A stretch of 64,000 nucleotides of DNA from Tetrapyrgos nigripes (lineage: Eukaryota; Basidiomycota; Agaricomycetes; Agaricales; Campanellaceae): assembly GCA_013368315.1 (NCBI GenBank), contig JAACJM010000023.1, forward strand, positions 1 through 64,000. The letters are read 5' to 3'. The position numbers were made by a program, and so were the translations under genes. The notes beneath the pieces are model-generated. The model was not told the DNA's origin, made no database searches, and saw nothing but the letters and a program-made list of their open reading frames with translations. Below, in pieces: positions 1 through 9,534 of the stretch (positions within the stretch are counted from its first letter, which is position 1; each line of letters opens with the position of its first letter).

Positions 1-1124
1 CTCCTCCCAAACTCCCCAATCAATCATTCTATTTGGTCCGTCGTGGGGTGAAAAGGTAGCTCGGAATGGTGGTAACCCAGGACCTTCATCTCGTTTTAGT
101 CGCCGTCCTTGGCGTGTCAAGTCCATGCGCGTGTCCGACCAATCGAAAGAAGCGTAATGCTCATCTACTTCGTTCAAAAGGTCCAAAATCCCCACCGAAC
201 GCTTGAGTAGTTCATGTGGGTTCGCGTGTGGGTGGAAGGAGGTGTGAAGGACAGTAATGTTTCTGCGACGGTTCGTGGTTGGTGGCGTCGTCGACCCCGA
301 TGAAAAAGGCCATGAAGTAGAGGGTGACAAGGACGACGATGGAGGTGGAGCGGACGTTGTATCTTTGCCTATCGTATACGAATCCTTCTTCATTTCGAGT
401 TCGGCGCGAATTTGAGATATGGAGGAAGGTGAGAGTCCCCAGAACGGCTCGAGATCCTCATATATAGCGTCGTATGCGTCGGGGAGGAGGACGTGGTGCT
501 TTTTGACGTAGGCCCACCTATACAGGAAAGGAAAGAGGACATTAGAACGATAGAGAAAAGGAAAAAGAGCAAAGGAGCATGAAAGACCCTCGAAAAAGGA
601 GAAAGAACCTACCATCTCTCAAACCCCCTCGGCGGCTTTCTCTTGTACCTCCTACGATACTCTTCCACCGCTTCCTGCAATGTTCTACTAGCCCTAGCCA
701 ACTTATCATCCCATTCCCTCTGTGCCCTTTCCACCAACTCAAAAATTGGATGCGCCCCGTCTTGGTTTACCTCGAGTAGGCCATCGTCTCGGTATGTATG
801 ATTGCCTAGAGCAGATAAGGATGCGCGTGGAGAGTTGGACTCCTTGGATCGCGCTGACTCTGGTCGTTGGTTCACGTCCCGTCTCCCTACGCCGAAATCG
901 AGGCCATTAATAAGCCATTTGGATGCCGTGGGCTTGAGTCGGGCATGTATACTAGCATAGTACTCGAATGAACTGAACCAAAGGAGGAGGATTAAAGACG
1001 AATAGAAAGTGATGCGTATGTATCGCCGTTGGGTTCTGGTGAGACGTCGAGGCCATGGCCAGGGGATGTATCTTGTGCTAGACCTTGTTCGAGAATGGGT
1101 TCTGGAGTGGTAGGTGGGTATCAT
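1..1124 (-). CDS. GT90/CAP10-like glycosyltransferase, 5' part
   Basis: N-terminal portion of a probable type II membrane glycosyltransferase of the GT90/CAP10 family, likely acting in the Golgi. Exon 1 is 1124-613, a GTAGGT...TATAG intron occupies 612-518, and exon 2 runs from 517 off the window start. Splicing restores the frame as ...GFERWWAYVKKHHVLLP. Residues about 35-60 form one hydrophobic membrane anchor after a basic Ser/Arg-rich tail. The stretch around the splice (PPRGFERWWAYVKKH, then DAIYEDLEPFWGLSP) is the conserved start of the luminal domain in fungal CAP10 proteins, as I know the family. The catalytic part lies beyond the window, so activity cannot be judged. No stops are seen in exon 2. 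The first Met of the open frame was taken as the start. Confidence 0.8.
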
Positions 1125-1187
1125 TTGGAGGATGGACGTGCATGAGAAGGAGAAGGAGATATGACAAGGGGTATGATTGTTGGGTTT

Positions 1188-1712
1188 TTACGGACTCAGT
1201 CTGGAATGAATGGTCAATGATGGGCCATCAGAACTCACGGGACTAGTGCTCACAAGGTTATGGATGGTTTTATATGACTTGGTTGGCACTCGGCATTCAT
1301 GCTGACGTCTGGAGAATGATGTACTTGGCAGTAAGGTTGACAGGAAGGATAATTGGCCAAGGCCGAATCGGGATCGGGCTGGAGTGTCGAGTAGGCTGCA
1401 GCTCGGAGCAGTGTGCTGTCGGCGTTGACGCGGAAGTTTGAGGAAGAGCGTGAGAAACCAAATGGGGAAATCCCTGTACAGCTGTCTATACCACTCCTCG
1501 ACACTCTTCTCTTCGCCTTCTAGCTCAACATACTCCAATTTGGCACAACCACAGATCCTTTTCACTTCGCGGATAAAATCAACCTTCGTCTTATCTCTCC
1601 ATCCCGACACATCCACAACTGCCAAAGTGTCGACATTCTGAAACATAAACTGAGACATTGTCAGCAAACGACGAAAAGGATCTAGAATTCGTTTAGAGGT
1701 GGGATGGCCCAC
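1188..1712 (-). CDS. uncharacterised ORF, possible gene fragment
   Basis: A 174-codon open frame, about 60 bp upstream of the GT90 start on the same strand. The first 90 residues look protein-like (MSQFMFQNVDTLAVVDVSGW, then a charged segment ending VEEWYRQLYRDFPIWFL). The rest is low-complexity Arg/Ser/Pro sequence that may be intronic or non-coding. The start resembles the leucine-rich C-terminal part of F-box proteins, but this is only an impression. It may be an exon of a longer gene or a relic; no function is assigned. Confidence 0.3.
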   Translation of the reverse strand: MGHPTSKRILDPFRRLLTMSQFMFQNVDTLAVVDVSGWRDKTKVDFIREVKRICGCAKLEYVELEGEEKSVEEWYRQLYRDFPIWFLTLFLKLPRQRRQHTAPSCSLLDTPARSRFGLGQLSFLSTLLPSTSFSRRQHECRVPTKSYKTIHNLVSTSPVSSDGPSLTIHSRLSP

Positions 1713-2021
1713 AGTGATCCTGAGGGATGAAGGGTAAATCGGGGACTACATGTTGTTCCGGCACGGCATAAACAAAATCTTCAATCGAAAACAAACGAAA
1801 CGGTTGAGCGATGTGAGAGATGGTTTCTATATGAAATCTGGAGTCGACTAATGTAACGTATATCTCTGCGAAATCTCCGGTTGATTTACGAAATTATTCT
1901 AAAGCCTTTTTCACTAGTCTTTCAACCTCAAACCTCCAAACCCCAAAAATACGCTCTTGTTGATCATTTCTGAGAACTTGATGGTTGGGGTCCTTGGCTT
2001 AGCCAGTGAGATGATACCATC

Positions 2022-2715
2022 TTAACAGAAGGTGATGGTGAGCTACAGGGAGGAATAAGACTTGATCAGCAATGATGACCCCAACAGTATCATGAATAAC
2101 TTACGCCGACATCGGCAGCCGAGCATTGGAAGACAGTACCATCTGTGGGATCGGTGCCAACGAAGGCTCCAGGGCACGAAGCCTGGGTCGGGCCAGTGCA
2201 AGGTCCGGGGTTGTTAGGTTTGAGAGAGCAACCGTTGGCTACGACGTCCATCTTATATTTGCTAAAATACATACATATATTAACACAACGCCGTTCAGGT
2301 GAAATGGAGAAACGAGACATACAAAGTGTGGGTCTGACCAGCGTTCTGCTGGAGGGAGTAGTTGACGGCGTTTTGGGTATTGCTTGGGTCGGTGTCAGGG
2401 TTGATCAGGGTGAATTCAACGTCGCCACAGTTGAGGGCATCGGCATCACCACAACCGAAAGCACCTTTGATCCAAGCAACACCACCTTTGACAGGACCAC
2501 TAATGGTGTTGCTAGCACCAGTGAACTGCTTGCCTCCGGCAACCTCGAAGACAGCTGTACCCTGACCACAGTTGTTGACCAGCTAGTATAAGACGATGTC
2601 AGCATAAATCAGGGGAAGTAGTGTTGAAAAAAATACTGACCTTGACAACATGGCTCTCTGCTGCAACGGTGGCAACGAAGATGGCAAAGACAGAGACAAT
2701 AGACTTCATCATCAT
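2022..2715 (-). CDS. small secreted cysteine-rich 'glycopeptide' (thaumatin-like family)
   Basis: Four exons (2715-2641, 2582-2323, 2261-2105, 2042-2022) join in frame to about 170 residues. All introns are GT-AG, 58-62 bp. Residues 1-19 (MMMKSIVSVFAIFVATVAA) form a signal peptide. The mature part has eight cysteines in a pattern I recognise from basidiomycete 'glycopeptide' secreted proteins: NNCGQGTAVF, FGCGDADALNCG, NGCSLKPNNPGPCTG, ASCPG, FQCSA and a terminal ITFC immediately before the stop. The tiny last exon (LTITFC) supplies the family's conserved C-terminus, which supports the splice model. Three consecutive ATG codons precede Lys4, so the exact start may be any of them. Likely exported; its role is not evident from sequence. 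No stops or frameshifts. Confidence 0.8.
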
Positions 2716-2799
2716 GGTGGTGATTGGTGTAGGAATAGCTTTAGAAGAAACAAGATCTGAGGAGAACTGGTTGAGTTTTTGTGGTAGCAATAGTCCAGC

Positions 2800-4560
2800 T
2801 TTTATACCTGTTCAAAGTCGGGGTATGTAAGTAGTATCAGTAAGAATATAGAATACTTACATTACAGGTCTGGGTCGTGCAGCCAAATACGAATACTAGT
2901 CTCCAATTCTGTCCAGACCATAAACATCGACTGAATGACGGACTCAATCGAAGACAGCGGAACTAATGTATTATCCGAAAAACGGTACTACAATGGGGAA
3001 CGGTGGCGAGCTCCACGGACCACGACCAGGAGCCCGCAAGCCACCAGCCGTGATGATAAAAATCACTTGTACCAATTTATCTTCCATTGGTGCGAGTAAC
3101 GATGAAAACACAGCGGAACGCTCAAAGAATCATGCTGCTTGGGAGCCGTAAGGGCTCATAAGCGCTTGTAACTCGAAGAAAGAGTAGGAGATGTAGTTCT
3201 GCTCTTCTTTGGTTCAAATTTGGAAAGCCAAACACCGAAAGAGGCGTTTACTAAATCCCGTTCCGTTACAAAATTTTAGAACACTCGCTCGTGATATCCT
3301 GAAGTGTGGGGTATGATTCTGAAAATAGCGAAGGATCAGTATCACCGTAATTAAACTATTCACCCTCTCGATGCGAAGAGGTCGCATTCCGTTGGAAGAA
3401 TTTGGCACACTGGTTAGTGACATTCCAAAGTTTTGGGGTATAAAACTGTATGATTCCGCAATTGATGAAGGGGTCAGTATCATCTAAATTGATTTACTCA
3501 TCCTCTCGATGCGGAGATGTTCCCTCTGATCTCCGTGGATTACGCTGCTGGTTTGACAATTCGAGATGATGAAGCTGCATCGCATACTTAATCACATCCT
3601 TATTCTCGTACCAGTCGCTTTCCCGCCACGGATAAATCCGGCAGAGTTCGAAATCGCACTGCAGAGCGAGCACCATAACGTCTGGGGCATTTTCGTTGTG
3701 CGCAGGTAGTGGATTTGCAGCAATCATACGGAGATCAGGAAGTGTTCATTGAAGACCGCAGAAATCAATATGACTTGGACAGCCATTCCAAACGCCCCAC
3801 ATCGGTTTTTAGCTTCAGTTTCACTATTGCAGTCTAACTCTTTAAGCCAAATTCACTGCGGGTCCAACTAATGCGTGACTGATTCCAGTGACAGTGGCTA
3901 ATTCGAAAGCAAGTCATCTTGTACGAACTTGTGGAGCCCTGTCCTGAGTACAGGCTTCCTCGGAACGGGATTTGTGCCACAACGAAGATACCAACAAACT
4001 TTTCTCCCTGTTAGTTGCGGATGTCTATTAATAACTCCTCGTTCTTCCGCTTTCACTTTGGTGCAGACATGAGATAGAGTACTATTCCAAAGATACATCC
4101 ACTGACCAAACAATCACTGAGGCAAAATTAGAGACCAGACCGTGTCAGTAAAGGCTATTTCCTCGGAGTGGGATTTGTGCCACAACGAGGGACAAATCAT
4201 TCGAAGAAATGGTACCGGTCATGTATGTACTACTCGAGGATCCCGCTCCTTATCATCTACAGATGATCATAGATGATCACGAATTCTGCATCGTTCTGCT
4301 TACGATCGAACATAGTAATTACATAGTAATACTTTCCTTCTCGTTGAGTGTTGAAGTGACTCCAACCAGTAGTTCCCATCATCTTCTCATCGTGACATGA
4401 TATTTGAATCCATGGATAAGAATAATAGTTTGCACAGTGCCAGCGCAAGTACTCAGACAAAATTAGAACAAATATTACATGTTTTGTGCCAAATTAATCA
4501 CTGACACACACTCCACCTGCTAGACCAGTAATCTGTCGAAAGAACGATGTGGGGTTTTCA
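2800..4560. other. intergenic region with small direct repeats
   Basis: No convincing gene. Short minus-strand frames at 3214-3483 and 3494-3727 share a degenerate roughly 120-bp tandem duplication (both halves end near CTCTCGATGCG), which suggests an old duplicated exon or repeat; they match nothing I recognise. A second direct repeat, with GGGATTTGTGCCACAACGA at its core, occurs near 3968 and 4172. Confidence 0.4.
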
Positions 4561-4573
4561 CTGCTCAAGGCCG

Positions 4574-4752
4574 TGGCCCACATAGCTTTGCCGCGATTAT
4601 GTACTTAGATTTTTCAAACAGCAACGACTCCACAATTAATCACCAGCAATGATTGAACAGACAGACACTCCACTTCTCGAGGCCGGGGCACTCATAGCTT
4701 TGTGTATGAAGGCTTTGTGGGCCACCGCTTCGCGTGGAAATAACGAGACCCT
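4574..4752. repeat. fragments of two dispersed repeats
   Basis: 4574-4605 (core CCCACATAGCTTTGCCGCG) matches 14701-14733 with CpG sites changed to CpA. 4705-4750 matches three other copies in the window (15552-15595, and reverse-complemented at 24797-24842 and 27337-27386) that share GTGGGCCAGCGCT and GCGTGG cores. The Harbinger element starts a few bases later, so it may have inserted into this repeat. Confidence 0.5.
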
Positions 4753-4754
4753 TA

Positions 4755-4785
4755 GGCCCTGCTCGGGAACCCGGGTCAGAAAAAT
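4755..4785 (+). repeat. Harbinger left terminal inverted repeat
   Basis: 31 bp starting GGCCCTGCTCGGGAACCC. Three mismatches to the right terminal repeat. Preceded by target-duplication copy TTA at 4752-4754. Confidence 0.92.
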
Positions 4786-5046
4786 TTGGGTTGGGTCAGG
4801 TTGGGTTGCGAATGGCCGGCAACTCCCGCCTCCAGCTCCGGATTCGTCACAGATATGTCACACACCTGTACCTGATTTGATAGATAGTGATAATTGTACT
4901 TTCCTCAACGACGGTGACGTTTCTCAGTATCCCCCATGGTTTCTATGCGTGTAACGCCTACCAGCAGGCCCAGTAGACCAGCTACTGCTCGAGAGAGGGT
5001 CTGAAAGGCACTTCCGGCAATTGCTAGCATTGTTTCAGCTTATGCA

Positions 5047-5850
5047 ATGATGTCTTTGCAGCATGTCTTCCGTGGACCCCCAGAGCCCATGTACAACTTG
5101 CAGATGACTGGACAAAAATGGATTGATGAGCTACAAAAAGGTACCTTTGCTTGTGTTGTACTACTTTCAGATTATGTTCCTCATATAATTGCAGGACATC
5201 CACTTCATTTTTGTAGATCAATGGGTATGGCTTGACATGTCTTTCAAAACCTTGTCCAAGACCTATCAAAGTGTGGACTTTCTGGTTCTAGATATGTGAC
5301 TGCAGAGGAGAGAGTGGCTATATTTTTGCGGATCATCATATATGGAATGGGACAAAGGGAAACTCAGGAAAGATTTCAATGGAGTGCTGATATGGTCTCA
5401 AAGGCATTTCATTGAGTCCTCAACGCCATTTCTAGCCCTCCATTTTGTACTCATTTTGTCAAGCTCCCTGAGGATGAAGTTCCTCTCATTATCAAATCTG
5501 ATCCAAAGTATGCTGCATTTCGTGATGCTCGTGCTTGTGTGGATGGTTCCTTGGAAGATGCCTTTGTCTCTGAGGAGGATATGAGCTGTTATAGAAGCAG
5601 GAAGGGGAGGATTTCACAGAACATACTAGCTGGATGCACCTTTAATATGCAGCTATGCTATATGATGACAGGCTGGGAAGGGAGTGCAGCTGATGGGAGA
5701 CTATGGGAGGAGGCTAGGAAGTGTGACCTTGTTATCTCTCCAGGACGCTATTGGCTGGCAGATGCTGGTTTGCCTCTTTCAGAATACTGTATGGTCCCTT
5801 TCTGTGGCAAACAATATCATTTGAAGGAATGGGCAAATCCAAGTAGCTAG
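5047..5850 (+). pseudogene. Harbinger DDE_Tnp_4-type transposase with two stops
   Basis: A single reading frame from 5047 to the TAG at 5850, interrupted by TGA at 5233-5235 and 5413-5415. A 54-bp GT-AG segment near 5139-5192 may be an in-frame intron. Characteristic nuclease-domain motifs are present: RYVTAEERVAIFLRI, VDGSLEDAF, YRSRKGRISQNILAG, MTGWEGSAADGR, RYWLADAG and QYHLKEW. These correspond to the Harbinger D...D...E core as I know the family. Both stops are TGA where another residue, probably Arg (FH-stop-VLNAI), is expected. The 3' end overlaps the convergent Myb-like gene by about 120 bp. The product would cut and move the element together with the Myb-like partner. Confidence 0.85.
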
Positions 5851-7021
5851 TATGAAGGGAAGCATCTGTAATAGCAAGATATGTATCAGCAATTGAAACA
5901 TCTCGACTGATCAACTGAAAGGCCTTCGTCATGTAATGAGGTGAGAGTTGCCTGTCTTCTTCAACTCTACGAATAGCCCTGGACTTATGGGACGGTGTCC
6001 TTGTGGTGGGGTCAGGCATATCACCCTTGGCACCAGCTGCAACATCTTTAAGAGTGTGCAATATCGAGACCTACATCACTATGAGTGGGTTTACAACCAT
6101 GAGAACACTTTGAAGGTGGTTCCACTGAGTCAGGAGCTGCTGGGCGACGACGCTTGGAAGAGAGGGGAGCTGGAGTCATTGGGATGGTAGTTTGACTCTG
6201 TGGGTTCAGAGTCTGAATAGCAGACTGCGAGGGCTCAGATTCCCCTGAAGTGGTGACCGAGGTCTGAGATCCTGGGTTGGCAACCTGCATGTTTTGTGAG
6301 CTATGCATAACAAGAAGTCATTAAACAATAGATAAAACATACCTGTACAGGCCCTTCATTGTCAGTCTCTTCCTCACTGTCTTCCACACCAGCATCACCC
6401 TTGGATGAAGCTGTAGATGATGATTGGGAAGGGTTTGCAGCAATTGGAGCTCTGGGATTGAAAGAAGTTGTACCATTTGCAACATGACCATCAACAAGCT
6501 CAGCCATCTCATCATAGAGGTGGAAAGGCTTCTTTTGCCATTTGGTCAGCTTTGGATTTGCCTAGCAATGCTCATCAGGGTCAATATACAAAGAAATAAG
6601 AGATGAAAATGATACATACATCTAGGAGCGGTTTCCAGACATGCTCATATGCAATAACAATATGCTTAACAGCATCCCATCCAAAACCACTGAGACCATG
6701 CAGGTACTTGACGGTTGCATAGTCCTTCTTCAGCTACATATGATGATGCCAACACACTGGCCAAAAAAAGACATATAAGATACTCACTGTGTTATAGCAA
6801 GTTTTGACACTATCTCCTGTCTTTGGAGCACCTAGCCTCAGTTCTGGAGGAAGGTTTGAAGTCTCTTGCTTAATAAGAGCAGCAGCAGTCTTAAATGCGT
6901 CAGCATGGAAGCCTCTGTTGTCAGTTTGGGACCCAGCATGCTTGCTCTCTCTGAGACTTGTGAGAAGTGTCTGGTCATTATCAAGTGACCAGTTGGCTTT
7001 CTGAGCTCCAGAGGGTGCCAT
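5732..7021 (-). CDS. Harbinger Myb/SANT-like accessory protein
   Basis: Starts at the ATG at 7021. Exons 7021-6788, 6733-6620, 6561-6343 and from 6284 join in phase 0 with GT-AG introns. The N-terminus (KANWSLDNDQTLLTSLRESK, then CYNT-LKKDYATVKYLHGLSGFGWD) is the Myb/SANT-like DNA-binding domain found in fungal Harbinger second ORFs. A Ser/Thr/Pro-rich linker with a basic KRRR cluster follows. The last conserved part (HYMTKAFQLISRDV...) reaches a stop at 5732, but needs one more splice or a frame change around 6050-6090. The partner is expected to bind the element ends and help the transposase enter the nucleus. No TGA stops are seen in exons 1-3. Confidence 0.75.
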
Positions 7022-7250
7022 TACGATGTTGTAGGGATAAAGAATAAAAAGGACGAAAAACTGGAAGCAAAAGAATGTAGAGGAGGGGAGAAATGGAAGG
7101 AAAGATGGGGGAAATTGATGGCGCGTCGCATCCAAATCATCCGTCTGACCTTGGTCTGACTGTGTGACACTGCTCCTTGTGGTTACCGAATGAATGGTCA
7201 AGGTTGAGTTGGGTCGGGGTAGTCCGAACATCAAATTCTATTGATTTCGC

Positions 7251-7281
7251 ATTTTTCTGACCTGGATTCCCAAGCAGGGCC
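7251..7281 (-). repeat. Harbinger right terminal inverted repeat
   Basis: 31 bp, inverse of 4755-4785 with three differences. Followed by TTA at 7282-7284. Confidence 0.92.
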
Positions 7282-7284
7282 TTA

Positions 7285-7787
7285 TTTGATCAGTTGGAAT
7301 AGTAGGGAACAGTATGCTGAGCAAGCCTGAGCTTTATTGACGCGAGATGATGGTAGAGGTTGTCAAGAGGCAAGGCACATGGCGTGGTGGTAAAAGCCAG
7401 TGACTGGTTATGGTGATCAAATGGCACCGGAGACTGGAGGAACTATTGAGCACAGCAACACACAGAAGCGTCAGGGTTATAAGAATCCAGTAACGCCATG
7501 TGTGGGCGCAGCATCCCTGACTCCGACTATTCATGATGAGTAATGGGATTTATTGTTATAGGAGACATTCTCGTTGTACTGTACATGAAAGTAGAGAAAG
7601 ATTTTTGTTATGTACTGTATGTGATTGTTCTGTGGTACATGTACCGTGGTAGATTTCGTCACAAGCAGCAAGCTGTTTTTGGGGGGAAAAGGGGTACATT
7701 GTGTTTACTTGTTGGAGTGAGAGCTGTGTGGTTTTGGGGTGGAAGCTGATTTGGTTTTTTTGGAGGGAGATTCTGACTCGGCGACGG
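7285..7787. other. intergenic spacer
   Basis: About 500 bp between the Harbinger element and the LTR retrotransposon. No conserved protein, RNA or repeat recognised. Confidence 0.5.
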
Positions 7788-7939
7788 TGGAGTAGGGGCA
7801 CCTGCCAGGGTTCATGCTTTGGTTGTAGTTGTTTGGCATAACCTTTAGGTAGATCATGGCCTGTCGTATGAGTAGACACAGATAAACAACCATCATCGTA
7901 TCATCTATTCTATCGTTCATTGGATTGGAACCCACTCCA
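7788..7939 (+). repeat. 5' LTR (152 bp)
   Basis: TGGAGTAGGGG...CCCACTCCA, with 6-bp inverted ends TGGAGT/ACTCCA. Paired with 14060-14211. Confidence 0.9.
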
Positions 7940-7942
7940 TCT

Positions 7943-7964
7943 TGGTGACGAGAGCGAGATTCGA
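7943..7964 (+). promoter_or_regulatory. tRNA-type primer-binding site
   Basis: Begins TGGTGACGAGAGCG three bases after the LTR. The complement ends in ...CACCA and includes TTCGAAT, the T-loop of a tRNA, so pairing could extend into the T-arm. The tRNA was not identified; a serine-type tRNA is a guess from the acceptor-stem bases. Confidence 0.65.
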
Positions 7965-8035
7965 CACCATGCACAGATAGATATTGCATACAAAGCCACA
8001 GAAAACCGCAGAGTAACACTGAAGAGAACAAGATT

Positions 8036-9523
8036 GTGAAAAACAGACCTCGCGACAGTAGAGGACGTTTTATAGCAACGTCTACTGTACCCACAGCATC
8101 AGCCACTGCACTCACAGTCTCGGAGACACTCACAACCGAATCGTCACTTACCGAGTCGTCTATCAGTGACTCATCCCAATCTAGAGAAACTCCCAAACCA
8201 GGAAGTTTCATGCCACCAACTTCGCCACCCCAGTTACCCGCACCAGGGTGCTTTTCAGAACAAACAGGAATTTGGGTCGAACGAATTGCTCGAGCACGTG
8301 GCATACTAGTAAACCCATCAGTGCCACCATTGCATATCCCTTCCCATGAAAACTCACCTCCACCATCACCAATACCTAAACCAAAACCCTATTTTCCTGT
8401 CATGTCTGCTCCAGAATTCGCAGGAGGATCAAAAGAGAAGATAAATCCCCTAGACTTCCTGAGGAAGGCTGAGATGTACATGAGGCAAATCAACATAACG
8501 GCAGCCAAAATGGGGAGTAGTGTCACTCTACTCTTCAAAGCAGGAAGCCACATTGATAAATGGTATGAAAGACTGGAAAAGGAAACAAAGGATGATTGGA
8601 AGAAGTTCCAAACCAAGTTCCTGAAGGAGTTTCCACCACCAGACATCGCTGAACCAACAACCTCAGACCACATGGACGAACTTCTAGCCATGAGGATTAC
8701 ACTGAAGGAACTGGGAACCAGAGATGAAGACCAACAATGGGCACACCAGTGATTCGCACGACGATTGATGGAGGTCGCAAAGGCTGCAGAGATTGCAAAT
8801 GGGTCATCAGACATAAGGGCAGTGCATGAGAACCTGCCAAAGGTTCTGAGGAGAAAGATCCCCAAGGAAGCCAAAGACTGGAAGGAATTCACAAACGCCA
8901 TTAAGAACGTAGATGCGCAGGAGTTGAAAGATGAGAGAGAGGAGGAAGAGAGACTGCAGAAGTTGGAGGAAGGACAAAGGACTATGTGCCTTCCCCCAAT
9001 CCCAGAAACACCCAGCAAACCACTAGCCCGTGCCTTTGCAAACACCCAGATCAGCACACCACCATCCCCTAGCTGTGGAGCCACAACCAGACGACCACCC
9101 CATGCAAGCAACTTCGATGACACACAAAAAGCTACCTTGTGAGCCAGCATTGACAACTACACCCAACGCCCCAACACCGATGCAGGCATAGCTGAATGGA
9201 AAAACGACATGAGACGATTCCATGACAAATACAGCAACAATCCCGTCTTCAACGAAAACACATCCTATCCTTACCAGCCAGGAATGTTAAAGCCAGGGTC
9301 CAGTGAATGCTTCACGTGCGGCAAGAAATGGCATGGTCGGGGAGCAGACGGGGTTATAATGCCATGCACATCAGAGTCGAGGATCAGGAAAATGGAAGGG
9401 AACTTTAGAGCATTTGTGCAAAGGGAGTTGGGTTGGGTTAACACAATCAGAGTGAATTTAGTAGAGGAAGAAGACTTGTTTGTTGGGTACCAGCCGGGAA
9501 AAGGGGAGGGGTCAGCAGAGTAG
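8036..9523 (+). pseudogene. gag of the 7.8-14.2 kb element
   Basis: One reading frame from about 8036 to the TAG at 9523, broken only by TGA at 8750-8752 and 9140-9142. No ATG is present at the apparent start (GTG at 8036), so the initiation codon is unclear. The N-terminus is Ser/Thr/Pro-rich. The central capsid-like part includes PVMSAPEFAGGSKEKINPLD and WKKFQTKFLKEFP. A charged helix (KDEREEEERLQKLEEGQR) follows, then a zinc-knuckle-like CFTCGKKWH...C near the end. Both stops fall before Phe/Ala contexts where Arg fits (HQ-stop-FARRL, ATL-stop-ASIDNY). The product would form the particle and package RNA. Confidence 0.8.
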
Positions 9524-9534
9524 ATGGCAACTGC

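Larger units (their letters stand above)
4755..7281. mobile_element. PIF/Harbinger DNA transposon
   Basis: A complete 2,527-bp element bounded by 31-bp terminal inverted repeats (4755-4785 and 7251-7281; 28 of 31 match; both begin GGCCCTGC and end GTCAGAAAAAT). TTA lies immediately outside each end (4752-4754 and 7282-7284), the 3-bp TWA target duplication typical of PIF/Harbinger. It carries the two genes of this superfamily in convergent orientation: a DDE transposase on plus and a Myb/SANT-like protein on minus. The transposase has two in-frame TGA codons, so this copy is probably no longer autonomous. Confidence 0.92.

Noticed and set aside
7705..8304. Long antisense frame over the 5' LTR
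   Set aside because: Covers LTR, primer site and gag start on the opposite strand; a shadow of the retrotransposon.
8389..9156. 255-codon minus-strand frame opposite gag
   Set aside because: Antisense shadow of gag; no recognisable domain.
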